Shown piece after piece: positions 17,656 through 31,562 of a stretch of 62,000 bases of DNA (positions are counted from its first letter, which is position 1; each line of letters starts with the position of its first letter). The notes beneath the pieces were generated by a model. It was given only the letters and a program-made list of their open reading frames with translations, had not been told where the DNA came from and did no database searches. A program made the translations under genes and the position numbers. This stretch comes from Chrysomallon squamiferum (taxonomy: Eukaryota; Mollusca; Gastropoda; Neomphalida; Peltospiridae): positions 15,189,668 through 15,251,667 of the forward strand of contig CM022667.1 in the NCBI GenBank assembly GCA_012295275.1, written 5' to 3'.

Positions 17656-18091
17656 ATGATTTTTATTGTCGTGGTAAAACAGTTAATTCCGTTCTTCTTT
17701 CTAAGTCTGGATCTGGTTTCAGCACAGATCAGCTGTGGCATTGCTGAAATGAAAAAGGAAAATAACACAGAAGAAATGTTTATGAGAAAATTACGTCATG
17801 TATATCACACTTCAAATAAGTCGAGGTTAATGTGTGCTCAGTTATGTTTTAGTGATCAAAGATGTAACGGGATTGTCACGTGTTCAGGTGTTTGTCATCT
17901 GTTTGGAGTTTTCAGTGAAGTCGAAGAACCAAATGTTAACGCAAATCCCATGTCTTGTGACGTTTTCGTTATTGTAAGTATTATGCTTTCTGAATTATGA
18001 TGCTGAACGTTACACATGTAGATGTATGTGAATGTCATAAACAAATATATACATATATTCACATTCACTCTCATGTATGTATGTATGTATG

Positions 18092-18141
<50 letters not shown>

Positions 18142-18526
18142 GATAGATAAATATATTCTAGAGAGTAATAGATTCTTATATTTTATCTTGCTAACACTGT
18201 GTATAGAGGCAAGATATTATGACTAGATACATTTCTATGCATATAATCTTCAAAGGTACTGTTGGTTTAGATCTTGTAAGACCATTTTGAAACGGTTTTA
18301 TGTATTTTTTATTTTACTTGTTTATTTATTTTTTTATCTTTATGATCTATTTTGTTTAGATAAACAGTTTTGTATGAGAAAATAAAATCAGTACACTTGA
18401 ATCTGTTACTCTTGAGAACTGATCATTTACTTTCCCCTTTTATTTAGGATTAAAAGAAATTACTGGTTACTTTGTTGAAATAAAAGCTTTATCCGGCCGA
18501 TACCTTAAGACAGTAAGCAGTTATCA

Positions 18527-18585
<59 letters not shown>

Positions 18586-20508
18586 CTGTTTTGCAACCAC
18601 CAGAATATGACATATATGACCACCAACTTAAATTAATAAAGTGCATTTTTAAAGTCACTGTAGTAACCATGACTGTTATTTTGACATATCCGACACAGGG
18701 TATGGATATGTTTTCTTCATAAACGATTATATTATGACTTTCGATAATAAACTCTGAAAAATCATACATACGTTTTAAAATGTTATTGTCATTAATATAA
18801 CAAAAATCAGAATGTGATTATTTCCAGCATATAATTATACTTCATTATCTCTTCTGTTTCAGAATCGATGCGAGAACAACGGTTCTCCAGATGAAAATGG
18901 ATACTGTATCTGTTCTCGAAATTACGGCGGTCCGTTCTGCGAAACCATTGTAGACGGTAAGGTATTTTTAATTATCAAAATAATTTTGGCAGTGAATAGT
19001 AAACATTTCTCAATAAAAGTTAATGTAAAAAAGTCACACTTTGCTTATGTTTGATAATATATAACAATTGAAAATATTTTATTATTGTAATTACAGATTC
19101 TTGCTACAGCGAGTGGCGTATGATTCATGATAACGATGTCAGCAAAACATTTGATAATCTGAAATCTGAATTTAAGAAATCGTGTACACCAAAGTTAAAA
19201 TTTATAACTTCAGGCGGTACGGTGGAAACAGTTGATAGAGCTAAAGTAAACAGTGACAACCTTTGTGCGCAGTCTGTATTTTACATCGCTAAATCTTCTT
19301 GGAACACTTTTGATGTCAATCCTTACAGAATTTTTAAAAACACTGGTCGCGCTAAATATCAGTACACAGTCACATTCGAGATCGCTGGCCCAAAAATTTG
19401 GGAAAACGAAACAGAAATCAAGGCAAAGTGGTACATCAAACACTTCTCAAGTGGGACATCTGTAATCGAAAACGATAAAAATGGAAACGTTGTATCAGGA
19501 GATTTCAATTCGCTGGTTTCTAAGATAGAACATGGATCGTCTGTGACGTCTTCTCAAGGCGTCTTTGTTAACCGCGATGACGGGAAGATATCTGCGGATG
19601 TTTTCGGTGAACTGGGACAGTCAGTTTCATCTACTTATATGTCATTTAAGTATCCTCCTTACTTGTACATTACAAGAAAAACTACCACTGGTTACAAGTA
19701 CGTTCTTCGATGGCGTCTTATTGAAGGAACTGTATTCTCAAAAACGAGTCAAAGTGCCACTATTTCTTGGTGCACTGATGATTGTTGGGTTAAACTGCTA
19801 ACAACTAAAGGGGATGATACAAATGCTACTAATTCAGTCCATACTTTAGCTCGCGCTTTACTTAGTGGTCATCGACTCCGAGTATTCATAGCCGGTTTGT
19901 CTGTGAGCACGAAGGGAGTATATATCTATGACCATAAAGTGAGTGCGTGTTTGGAAGATGTTTTGGAACCTGTAGCTGTGGCTTCTTTTACTTCATCTGG
20001 GTCGACACAGAGAAATATGATAATTTCAAATGGTCTCATTCTAAATCGAAGGTACATTTTAGAAACAGGGAAAATAATAGACGATGTTGAAGAACAAAAA
20101 CAGATAGACTGGTTTGTGGACACACGTGAATGGATCAAAGTGTTGTGTGTAAAATATGGTGGAGAGATACAGAGTGGATCAGTCACAAATCTGAGAGAAA
20201 TGGTTCTGAAAGGTGTCTCCGTCCGTGTTGTCATCGAATATCCTAACAGACTATTTGAAATTGTCGACATCGATCATCTGGATGTTTCTGACAACGTCCA
20301 CATTGCGGGGGATATTATTTACCACGCCAACATTCAGTCTGATGAAAACTACGGCAGATCTTTTGTAAATGAAACATCTTACCAGCTGTGGTCTGGAATC
20401 TTAACAACAGAAGGTGACTTTCGAAAGTTTTATTACACGTACAAGAAAAGTGGAGGCAAACACGAAAATGTAACACATGATAGATCTACCTGGTTTGTTC
20501 AGATGTAA
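17656..20508 (+). CDS. A2: secreted PAN/apple-EGF protein with four novel tandem repeats
   Basis: Exons 17656-17973, 18863-18956 and 19097-20508 (TAA), phases 0 and 1, 607 residues. It is the closest relative of A1: exon 2 is base-for-base identical and exon 1 differs by about nine bases. Signal peptide, the seven PAN-domain cysteines, the EGF-like exon and repeat starts (Trp near 144, 249, 362, 476) are all kept, as is the TWFVQM end. Differences concentrate in exon 3 from repeat 1 to the start of repeat 3, for example RSSTYMSFIYPLYWFITRN in A1 against [19 protein letters not shown] here, and the variable segment just before WCTDDCW. Most are amino-acid changing while frame and length are preserved. 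A candidate AATAAA is at 20774. Function is unproven; a secreted recognition role is inferred. Confidence 0.88.
18075..18139. repeat. (GTAT)n(AT)n microsatellite in A2 intron 1
   Basis: A GTAT run followed by an AT run of about 40 bases. A1 has only a few GTAT units at the matching place (11260-11270), so this is an expansion after duplication. Confidence 0.9.
18529..18583. repeat. (CA)n microsatellite in A2 intron 1
   Basis: A 55-base CA tract at the same intronic position as in A1. Confidence 0.95.
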
Positions 20509-22197
20509 AACATTTTAGCTCGTTCGTTGTCATGTAATATGTTTTGTGAAAATTAATCTGTTCTGAATTAATTATGTTCAGTCAATATGAATAAGAAAAA
20601 CAGTAGGTAGGCTACTTTTTCTGTGCTTGTTTTGTCATCTTCTCATATATTATTTACTTCACTATGAACATTAAATATTTTTGTAATTTGTATATTGTTA
20701 ACAATCATAATTTTGATAAAGACGATTTCACTGAATGAGAGCGTCTAATTTTTATATCCTGAGATTTTTTTCAAATAAAAATAGAAATTTAAGCTGAATA
20801 AAAAATAATAATAATGATAATAATGACGGAACAAAATTTAAATATGGATGACATTTGTAATGTATATAATGCCTTATTATATACATTATCGAACATAATT
20901 TAAGAAAATTGCATTAACTGTTTTCATGGTTTGACTGTTGCTTTACTTTTTGTTTGTTTTTGAAATGTTTTTGTTGCAAAATAAAATATTTTTTGCTATG
21001 TATTTCCAATTGTAAATTTTTAATCAGAACTAGGAGACTAAGAATAATATTTTAGAACAATTTATCTTGGAAGTGTATGTCGGTAAGTATTTGTACGTAT
21101 ATACATAGACTTACATATTATAATATTGAAAAGTGTTGTTAATTAAAATCTTTACTGTTCATTAATTGTTTCTTCTTGTTGTCATCGATTGTTTTTTGTT
21201 ACTGTTGTTGTGTCATATTCTTATGCTAATCTTGATTTTTTCTCTGGTATTATTTATTATCATACCAGTAAATATTTGATATTGATAATGCTGTCGTTAT
21301 GCAGTAAATATCTGTTACAGAAAATGCTCTCATGATATCTGTTTTATGTTTCCTTCGATTATTTCAGAGTCTGTGTTCAATTTGCTTATACATAAATAAA
21401 AGTTATAAAAGGATTATGTTCGTTATTTATTTTTTTATGTAGTTTTCTTCTTTATTTTTTTTTTCTTCCTTTCTCTGTCTTGGTATTTATTTTGCAATCT
21501 GAACCAAGTTATCAGCCATTTGTCACGTAAATCTAAACTTAACTCATGTTTAAGTAGTTGTAGATTGCCACTGAGTAAGTCACTCTTTTATTATTCTCGT
21601 GTGAACTGAAAATCAGTAGTCTTCGTTTAAAAGCAAAATAATTCCAGGCACTAACAAACAGTTAAAGCGGACCATTCTCTACAGAAGTAAGTATCGTTTA
21701 GATCATGTTTCAAAATCTCGTTTAAAAATAATTATGATGTAGAAAAATATTTTAAAATATGAGTTCTGTTTCTTGTATAATTTTCAGGTTTTTTTGTTTT
21801 TTTCACTGTTTGCTGGCTACATCTTCTCACAGCAAGGGAGATAACTTTAACGGATCCAGTGTTTATTATTGTTCTTTGTTTCTTGTCTTTTTACTTAATT
21901 TTGATTCGTTTGTTTGTTTATTTATTTTATCTTATTTTATTTTATTTTCATTAATTCGAAAGTGCTCCACGTTTAGTCCGTACTTTGCAGCAAACCACAG
22001 GCACTAGAATTCAATCTCAAACTGTGCGTTACCGAATACATGCTGCTGGACTACAATCACTTCGCCCTGTTGTAGCTGTTCCCCTGACAACGCGTCACAT
22101 TCTGTCCGTTTTTCTCTCTATCTGTCTCTATGTTCTCTTTCTTTGTCTCTCTCTCTATCCTTACCTCTTATTTTCTACTTCGTTAAAACAAAACCCT

Positions 22198-22203
<6 letters not shown>

Positions 22204-22276
<73 letters not shown>
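22204..22276. repeat. (CT)n microsatellite at A unit 3 border
   Basis: About 73 bases of CT preceding the shared landmark GAGGTCAGCTTTCTAG of unit 3; counterpart of 15345-15510. Confidence 0.95.
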
Positions 22277-22277
<1 letters not shown>

Positions 22278-22711
22278 TATGAGGTCAGCTTTCTAGAGAA
22301 TTGATTCATGGGCAACGAAGTAGTAAAGACGAATGCAACTTTAGTGCTATGTCTCTCTGGAAATATTTCTGTGATAATGTCTTAAGATGTTTTTTAGGAA
22401 CAATTTCCAGGTAACGCATTTAATATCTTATTGTACACTACGGAAATGATTCACCACTGTGACTAATACATTTACAACAAATATGATTCAGTTGGACAAT
22501 TTCTAAGATCAGTGATGTTGTGATAGAAATCAAATCAAGAAATATTAATGTTTATGTTACCTATTTTCATTCTGTTTTTCTTGTGTGTGCGTGTGTGTAT
22601 CCGGGCACACGTGTTGTGTGTTTGAGTATGTGTATTGTGTCTCATCAACAAGGAGAGACTGTAAGTTAAAGACAGAAACTGGCAGTTTTCTTTGTAAAAT
22701 TAGCCTTTAAA

Positions 22712-22750
<39 letters not shown>

Positions 22751-22966
22751 GTTATTAATTTATTTTTCTGAGATCAAATATAGCGGAATTTGCATAAATA
22801 TTATCACTTTACCTACAAATAAAAATAAAAGTTAAAATAACAATTGTGTAATGTTATTTATATATACTTTGTTTAACATGGTCAATTTAATATGGTCAGC
22901 TTATTTGATTTTAATATATATAATTACCAAAATACCTAAGTAGAATGCGGCTGCTATTTCAACCCT

Positions 22967-23083
<117 letters not shown>

Positions 23084-24279
23084 GGTGGTCATGCAACAAG
23101 GAACGAACAAAAATAAAAGAAAATGATCATGTTGTTAATAATAATAATGATCATGATGATCTGAGTGTGATGATGACAACATAAAGACTAATGATTACAA
23201 TCAATTAAAATTTTAAAACAACAAAAATCCGCTCTTCTAAAATATATTTAAAAAAAAATAAATACAAAAAAATAATAAGAAAGTAATAACAACAAAAAGG
23301 TAATAAACAAGAAAGAAAAAAATAGAAAATAAATAGAAACCAAACAAATAACAACGCCATTCAAGAACAAAACAAAGCGACCAAAATAAATTCTTTCAAC
23401 TGAATGTTTTAACAAAAGAAATAATAACATCCTGTATTTTATTTTTAACATCAGCTATTTCCCATTGGAATTTTTCACACGAACCACTTGCCACATAAAC
23501 ACTTTAAAAATCTGTTTTGTATGTAGAATATCGATAACGTCTGATCAGTACGGAGTGAAATTTGCTCTGTACTTTTGCCTTTAGATTATTAAACTAATAT
23601 TAATAAATGTACAAGCAAGTCTCCAGTGTTTCTGAAACTCGCTCAGTGTCATTCGCTGCCGATTCTTCATCATAATAAATTCTTTCATTAACTAAATGTC
23701 TTTAGATTTTAACTTAATCTGTTTTGTAATAAAATAACACTATTTAAAATTTAGTAAAGTATTTGTTTGTATTTATTTATTTGTATGTTTGTTTGTTTAT
23801 TTATTTATTTGTTTGTTTGTTTGTTTGTTTGTTTGTTTGTTTTTATTTATTTATTTATTAGATCTTACAATTGTTTAAAGAAAGTTAGGGGAAAGAAAAA
23901 GAAATGAACAAGAATAAATTTTATTTTTAACTTTTTTATTATTATTTTTTTTTACCTAAAGTTAATAAATAGAAATATTAGAAAGTAAAATATCTCTTTT
24001 AAATAAATAAATAAATATCAAATATCTAAATAAATTAAAATATTCAATCCGGATGTATCACCAAGGCTTTGTTTATTTTTAAAATAATCTCAGCCAGTCT
24101 TGACTGTTCTGTTCACCAGTTCGTCAGCTGGTGTTTGATTATTTTCTGTCTACACTGAAACTAGAGATATACTCTTCTGATGCCAGTAACTGTTTAATAT
24201 TTCTCACACGTTTCCATAGTAATTATTGTGAACTGTACATATTTCAGTGATGATCGTTATGAGCGTGATGACAGTAATA

Positions 24280-24281
24280 AT

Positions 24282-24333
<52 letters not shown>

Positions 24334-24380
24334 TCAAATGGATGAACTCAAATAAATAAATAAATAAATAAATAAATAAA
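24280..24380. repeat. (TAA)n and (AAAT)n microsatellites
   Basis: A TAA run (about 24280-24332) and an AAAT run (about 24350-24380) in the A3 5' flank. Confidence 0.9.
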
Positions 24381-26482
24381 AATTAATAATATTAAATAAT
24401 TTGTTCTTTATAAACACTCCAGTTTTAGTTTGGCTTTACAAATACAAACACATTCTTCACAGGACTCGAAAAAATATGTAAACAGTTTATTTCATTCATG
24501 AACAATTAAAATATTAACATGAAATATGTTTCTTTTGGGAGAAAAACAATTCATCAATATGTCTCATGTTAATTAAAATCATTCAGAAGAGTTTATATCT
24601 TAGAAAACCCTTTATATCGAAATCTAAATGCGGATAAAAATAAGTTTGAATCTTCGTTATCTGTATCTAAGTAACAAGAATCACGGTCACGACAGACATA
24701 AATCTACATAACAGACGTATCTCGAACAATAGCAAAAGAGTTTGTATTATGTAGATACATTATGTATATCATAATCTAAATGTGGATGCCAGTATGCCTG
24801 AATGGAGTTGTTCTTCGATCAGTTTATCTGGACACTGACAAAATATGTAGTAATAACTAAACAAAACAACAGTAACAAAAACATTAATCTATATATGGAT
24901 ATCATTGGGCCTTCAAATATCGATGTTTTTTGTCATCTAATAGACAGCAAAGACTGACAAAAATCCATTTTTCTGATGGATCAGTTTTGGCAGTAACTAG
25001 ATGATTTATAAATGTGATGCAATATGGGAGAGGCCCGTATTACCTAAAGAAAGTGCTCCACGATCGGTCAAACAATAAAATCTATTTCGTGCCCTATAAT
25101 TTCCTTTTCTGTCACATAAGATCATTAGAAGGTGCGTATTGAAAACCATTTACTGCTGATTGATTGATTTTGTCTTTACTTTTTGTTTTACTTTGTTTAA
25201 TTTCTAAGACTGTTAACGATGTAACATCGATTACATTACCAGGTTAAATGTCTATACTAGTCAAAGGAAATTAAATAAAGATAAGAATTTTGACCACAGT
25301 TGTTGTTTTTTTTGTTGTTGTTTTGTTAATTTCGGAAAACAAAAAGGAGATCTTGACAGGAAATGCAGATTAAGTTTTGTACCCAGAGCTTTATATTTTT
25401 TACTAACAAAGACCCAAATACTGTAATGTTAATATTGATAATGAGTAATTGCAGGAAAAAATATAAAATAAAATAAAATAAAATAAATCATTGGATTCTT
25501 GCTCTAGATTACAAAGCCTCTAAGACCTAAAATGAATTTTGACATTAAATAATGAGGATGTATCGAACGAAAACTGACGCATTATCTACAAGATACAGAT
25601 CAGAATAACAATGTCATCAAGACTATAACTGAATTCCTGTAGGACTGAATGATGATATGTCTGACTGATAATTAGCGAGCTATCTGAAAATGTGGCGCTA
25701 GATACCAAATTCTAGCTAGAGCTAGATTGAATTCAAGAAGGATGCACAATAAAAAATGATTGAAGTATCTTCAGAATGGTTCTAAGAATTTTTAAAGGAT
25801 ACTGGCAGCGGTATATAACAAATCTGTTCTAAACGCAACCATCCCGTAACTTGTTCTGAGTAGTATACTTTATAACTACCTCTGCCAATAAGGACTGCAA
25901 AAAATACAACTGAACTTAACAAACTATTGAAAAAGATCATTCAGACAAAGTAAAATATATTTATTATACAATAGCTTTTCTTATAAATCAATGGTATTTG
26001 GCAATAAATGATATTTTCTTCAAAAAAGACAACAACAAACAAAACGAAAACACGAAGCACTAGATTTAGAAATCATTATTTATTTGTTGGCATTGTTGAG
26101 AATTCTGTTCCGTTCGTCTCAGTTCATAGATTTTTTGCATGCCTAGACAATTCGTCACAATGCAAAATCGACGAAGAACTGTAAAAAGTATGTATTGATA
26201 TGTTTGAACAGAATAGGATAAAAAGCACATTTGTCTATCTTCAGTTAATATTGCCGGACGTTTTGATGGATGGATCAGTCAAGACAAAACAGAGCTTGTG
26301 CAAGGAATTATTAATTTACGAATTATTTTTTGGAACTGATTTATTTTAAATCACTTTTGAGATATTTTTTTGAAATTTCTTTTAATTGATTAGATTAATT
26401 AATGACTTAGCAAATGACTGAATCACAAGTTTCACTTGTTTATATATAGATATATATATTTATTTTTAATTTGTTTGACATC

Positions 26483-29306
26483 ATGATTTTTATTGTCGTG
26501 GTAAAACAGTTAATTCCATTCTTGTTTCTAAGTGTGGATCTGGTTTCAGCACAGATCAGCTGTGGCATTGTTGAAATGAAAAAGGAAAAGAACACAGAAG
26601 AAATGTTTATGAGAAAATTACGTCATGTATATCACACTTCAAATAAGTCGAGGTTAATGTGTGCTCAGTTATGTTTTAGTGATCAAAGATGTAACGGGAT
26701 TGTCACGTGTTCAGGTGTTTGTCATCTGTTTGGAGTTTTCAGTGAAGTCGAAGAACCAAATGTTAACGCAAATCCCACGTCTTGTGACGTTTTCGTTATT
26801 GTAAGTATTATGCTTTCTGAATTATGAGGCTGAACGTTACGGATGAAAAATGGTATATGTCATATGTAATAAACAGACATATTGTAATATATATATATAT
26901 ATATATGCTCACGAGTATTAGATTTTAATATTTTATCTTACAGTCACTCTAGTAGCGTGGCAACATATTATGACTAGATAAATTCCTATATATATATATT
27001 CTTCAAAGTTACTTCTTTAAATTGCTGGCTTTGATGTTATAAGAGCATTTTGAAATGGTTTTATTTTAAAACAAGAAGAAGTAAAATAATTTTCTATGAT
27101 CCACTTTGTTTATATATATAATTTTGTAGGTAAAATAAAGTTACTTCCGAGAACTGATAATATCATTTGTTTTTGTTTGTTTTCGTATCATAGAGGATTA
27201 AAAGGAATACCTGGATATTGTGTTAAGATACATTTTTAAAAACAGTAACCAGTTGTTAAAAACACACTTCTACTTTTACAACCAGCTGAGTATGACATTT
27301 ATGACTGGCAACTTAAATTTTATACTCAGCTGGTTGATTATATGTATCTATAATGATAAAAGAAAAATAAATATCAGAGTTTAATAGGTCTCTAATGCGT
27401 TTAAAAGGTAAAAGATCTCTAAATTAACGAAGTAAATCATTAAAATCAAATTGGTAACCATGACAGTTATAAAATACGTGATTTTTTATTCAAATGCATG
27501 ACACAGTCTATGGATATTTTTTTCTTTATAACCTATTATATAATGGCTTTCGATCATAAGCTCTGAAAATTGATACTTATGTTACAAAATTTTATAGTCG
27601 TTAATATAACAAAATCAGAATGTGATTATTTCCATCATATAATTATACTTTATTATCTCTTCTGTTTCAGAATCGATGCGAGAACACCGGTTCTCCAGAT
27701 GAAAATGGATACTGTATCTGTTCTCGAAATTACGGCGGTCCGTTCTGCGAAACCATTGTAAACGGTAAGGCATTTTTAGTTATCAAAATAATTATGCCAG
27801 TGAGTAGTAAAGAGTTCTCAGTAAACGCCATCGAAAATAATCAGACGTAGAAAATATATAATAATTGAAAATACCTTATTTACTTTAATTACAGATTCTT
27901 GCTACAGTCAGTGGAGTATGATTCATGATAACGATGTCAGCGAAACATTGGATAATCTGAAATCTGAATTTAAAAAATCGTGTAAACCAAAGTTAAAATT
28001 TATAAGTTCAGATGCTTTGGTGGAAACAGTTGATACAGCTGGTGTAAGTAGGGATAATCTTTGGACGCAATCCGTAGTTTTCATTGCAAAATCGTCTTGG
28101 AATACCTTTGATGTGGAACCTTACAGAATTTTTAAAAACATTGGGCAGGCTAAATATCAGTACATAATGGCACTCAAAATTTCTGGCCCCAAATTATGGA
28201 TAAACAAAACACAAACCAAGGCAAAGTGGTACATCAAACACTTCTCAAGTGGGACACCTGTATTAAGAAACGACCAAAATGGAAATGTGGAATCAGGAGA
28301 TTTCAATTCGCTGGTTTCTAAGCTAGAACAAGGTTCGGCTGTGTCATCTTCTAAAGTCGGGTTTGTCGACAGAGATGATGGAAAGATATATGCAGATTTT
28401 CTCGGTGAACTGGGACAGTCAGTTTCATCTACGTATATGTCATTTAACTATCCTCCTTACTTGTATATTACAAGAAAAACTACCACTGGTTACAGCTCAG
28501 TTATTCGATGGCGTCTTATTGAAGGAACTTTCCTGTCAAAGACGAATTCCGCTACAACATATTCCTGGTGCACTGATGATTGTTGGGTTAAACTGCTAAC
28601 AACTAAAGGGGATGATACAAATCCTTCCAATTCAGTAGATAATTTAGCTCGCTCTTTACTTAGTGGTCATCGACTCCGGGTATTCATAGCCGGTTTGTCT
28701 GTGAGCACGAAGGGAGTATATATCTATGACCATAAGGTTAGTGCGTGTTTGGAAGATGTTTTGGAACCTGTAGCTGTCACTACTCTTGATTTTTCTGGAA
28801 CGACACAGAGAAATATGATATTTTCAAATGGTCTCATTCTGAATCGAAGGTACGTTTTAGAAACAGGGAAAATCATAGAAGATGTTCAAGAACAAAAACA
28901 GATAGACTGGTTTGTGGACACACGTGAATGGATCAAAGTTTTGTGTGTAAAATATGGTGGAGAGATACAGAGTGGATCAGTCACAAAACTGAGAGAGATG
29001 GTTCTGAAAGGTGCTTCAGTCCGTGTTGCTGTCGAATATCCTAACAGAGAGTTTGAAATTGTCGACGTCGATCATTTGGATGTTTCTGACAACGTCCACA
29101 TTGCAGGGGATATTATTTACCACGCCAACATTCAGTCTGATGAAAACTACGGTAAATCTTTTGTAAATGAAACATCTTATCAGCTGTGGTCTGGCATCAT
29201 AACAACAGAAGGTGACTTTCGAAAGTTTTATTACACGTACAAGAAAAGTGGAGGCAAACATGAAGATTTGGTTCACGATAGATGTACTTGGTTTGTTCAG
29301 ATGTGA
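26483..29306 (+). CDS. A3: secreted PAN/apple-EGF protein with four novel tandem repeats
   Basis: Exons 26483-26800, 27671-27764 and 27895-29306 (TGA), phases 0 and 1, 607 residues. I chose the ATG at 26483 because it matches the starts of A1 and A2; an in-frame ATG at 26471 would add four residues. Signal peptide and PAN domain are nearly identical to A1 and A2; exon 2 differs slightly ([12 protein letters not shown]). Exon 3 is the most diverged of the three in repeats 1 and 2 (for example SSDALVETVDTAGVSRDNLW) yet almost identical from late repeat 3 through repeat 4. Its end, HDRCTWFVQM, has a cysteine shared with B1 and B2 (KKCTWFVQM) but absent in A1 and A2 ([10 protein letters not shown]). 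A candidate AATAAA follows at 29332, with an AT tract just after. Confidence 0.88.
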
Positions 29307-29352
29307 AACATCAATGCTTTTTCATTAAAGGAATAAAAAGTAAAAAGGAATG

Positions 29353-29407
<55 letters not shown>

Positions 29408-30228
29408 TTTCACTCCAAGACTATCACTATTACCAACTACTCCATCGTACGTTTTTTCTGTCGATTATGAACACTGAATGTTCAGTTTTCGTTACTTGTG
29501 AATGAGTTTTTCATGCGGTTTTTAATGGTTCTCTGTTGAGTATTCTGTATTATCATTTCCTTTCTCAATTAAAGTATAGTCCATGTGTGATAAACAAAAT
29601 TAGAAATCGATGAAGATTTTTAGTAAGTAAAACAGTTGCAGTTGACGAAAACCATCATGAATAATTTGTCAACGGGTAACGACGATTATTTGAAATTTAG
29701 TGTTGTTAATAGTTTCCTGTTATTCTTGAATCAAGCACGAATGATACCTAATACACTTTATGATTAAATATATAACAATCAGTTGTTACATATCCTACGT
29801 TTCACAATAAAGATCTTATTATATATTTGTGTATTATTCGAAACAATATTTCAAATTTAGTTTCCTGTACATTTATATACGTTTTAAGAAAAAACTGACG
29901 TAAATGTACAGGAAACAAAATTCATTATTTTTTTTAGTGTAAACTTTTAATTTTTATAAAGAACAATTATTATTTTATGACATGGCTCTCTCTCTCTCTC
30001 ATGATGATTATTATGTATCTGTCTATTTCTATAGGTACATTTGAGTCAGTAAATTTATGCTTTTGATAAAAAGAAATATATATATATATATTACTGGGAA
30101 GAGAAGGAAATTTATAATGATAATTATAACAACAACATCAACACTAATACAGTAATAACAATATCAACTTCAACAGCAACAATAACAATAATAATACAAT
30201 TTTAAGTCGCTGGCATCGTCAGCCTACT

Positions 30229-30310
<82 letters not shown>

Positions 30311-31157
30311 TATATATATACATATACATATATATATATATACACATATACATATATATATATATACATATACATATATACATATACATATATATTCACT
30401 TTCTAAAATGGCAACCATGACGTTGACTTCATGCTCAATGAGTAAAAAACATCATAAATATTTTAGTACCTATTAATAGTTTCAGTGTCTCTAGTGTATA
30501 TCTCAGGTACTTACGGTAAAAATAATATATATACTGTTCACTTAAGTTTTAGAGCTGTCTGGGTTTTCTTAATCATCTGAATAATTGAAAATAACTGAAA
30601 CCCCGAAGTGTTTTATGAATGGTAGATGATTCTATTTCACAGCCCATCTCTCTTTGTTAAAAAATAGCTTCTAACATGTATAAAAACAAGAGAAACTAAA
30701 CTGACGAAACATCCGTACATCAGTTCAGAATAGTTCTGGAAGTAAAAATGATCATAAAAAACGTTTGGGATTTTATACGATTTTATGGAAAGGGAGATGT
30801 AAACAATTGTATTTCTTTGTCCTAAGCAAGCATTTTGAAATAACTTTAGCTTCAGAGACCAAAACAATTAAAATAAATAAATAAATAAAAATTTAAAAAA
30901 TAGTAGAAGAAGAAAAAAGAATGAAGAATGTTTCTTTTTGAATTGAAAATTTTGAAGCTGACCGGAACACGTCCATAAAAAAAACAGATGAAATAAGAAA
31001 GTGCATCTGAGTTATTAAATGTTCAGAGAAAAATGGCAAATTGTTAACACTATTATTTTTTTTCTGCCCATAAAATACATTCTCTTAGGGGAAAGCTAAA
31101 TAACACTGGCCTTTAGTATTCCACTGATTTCTTGGGTAAAACTCCTTTAGACGTTTT
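29307..31157. other. Spacer between A3 and pseudogene P1
   Basis: No gene seen. The A1/A2 3' flank is not recognisable after A3, so the tandem similarity ends here. Contains an AT run (29357-29402), a short CT run (29984-30000), a long AT/CATA tract (30232-30395) and otherwise unremarkable AT-rich DNA. Confidence 0.65.
30232..30395. repeat. Long AT-rich compound microsatellite
   Basis: About 165 bases of AT dinucleotide interrupted by AC and CATA steps; tyrosine-isoleucine open frames across it are artefacts. Confidence 0.95.
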
Positions 31158-31471
31158 GAAATGAGGAAAGAAATAGCTACAAGTGAAACGTTTACCAACG
31201 ACTGCCTTACCTATATACTAGTGTAGACAAAGGAAAATTTGAATGTTCAGAATATTACTTTCATGATGACAGTTGTAATGGAATTATGCCTGTTCGGATC
31301 TCTGTCACCTATTTGGAATTTTCAACGTCAAAGGCTTGTCCTCGCTAAAGACAGCGTATTGTGAGGTGTTCAGAATAGTAAGTAAAATAAGAATTTTCCT
31401 TATATTCATCGTTGATGTTTTGCTTGAGGAAGAAAAAAGTATTTGTTTAAAAATAATATACATCTGCAGTT

Positions 31472-31562
<91 letters not shown>

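Noticed and set aside
26471-26482. Alternative upstream ATG adding four residues to A3.
   Set aside because: A1 and A2 lack it and start at the aligned downstream ATG.
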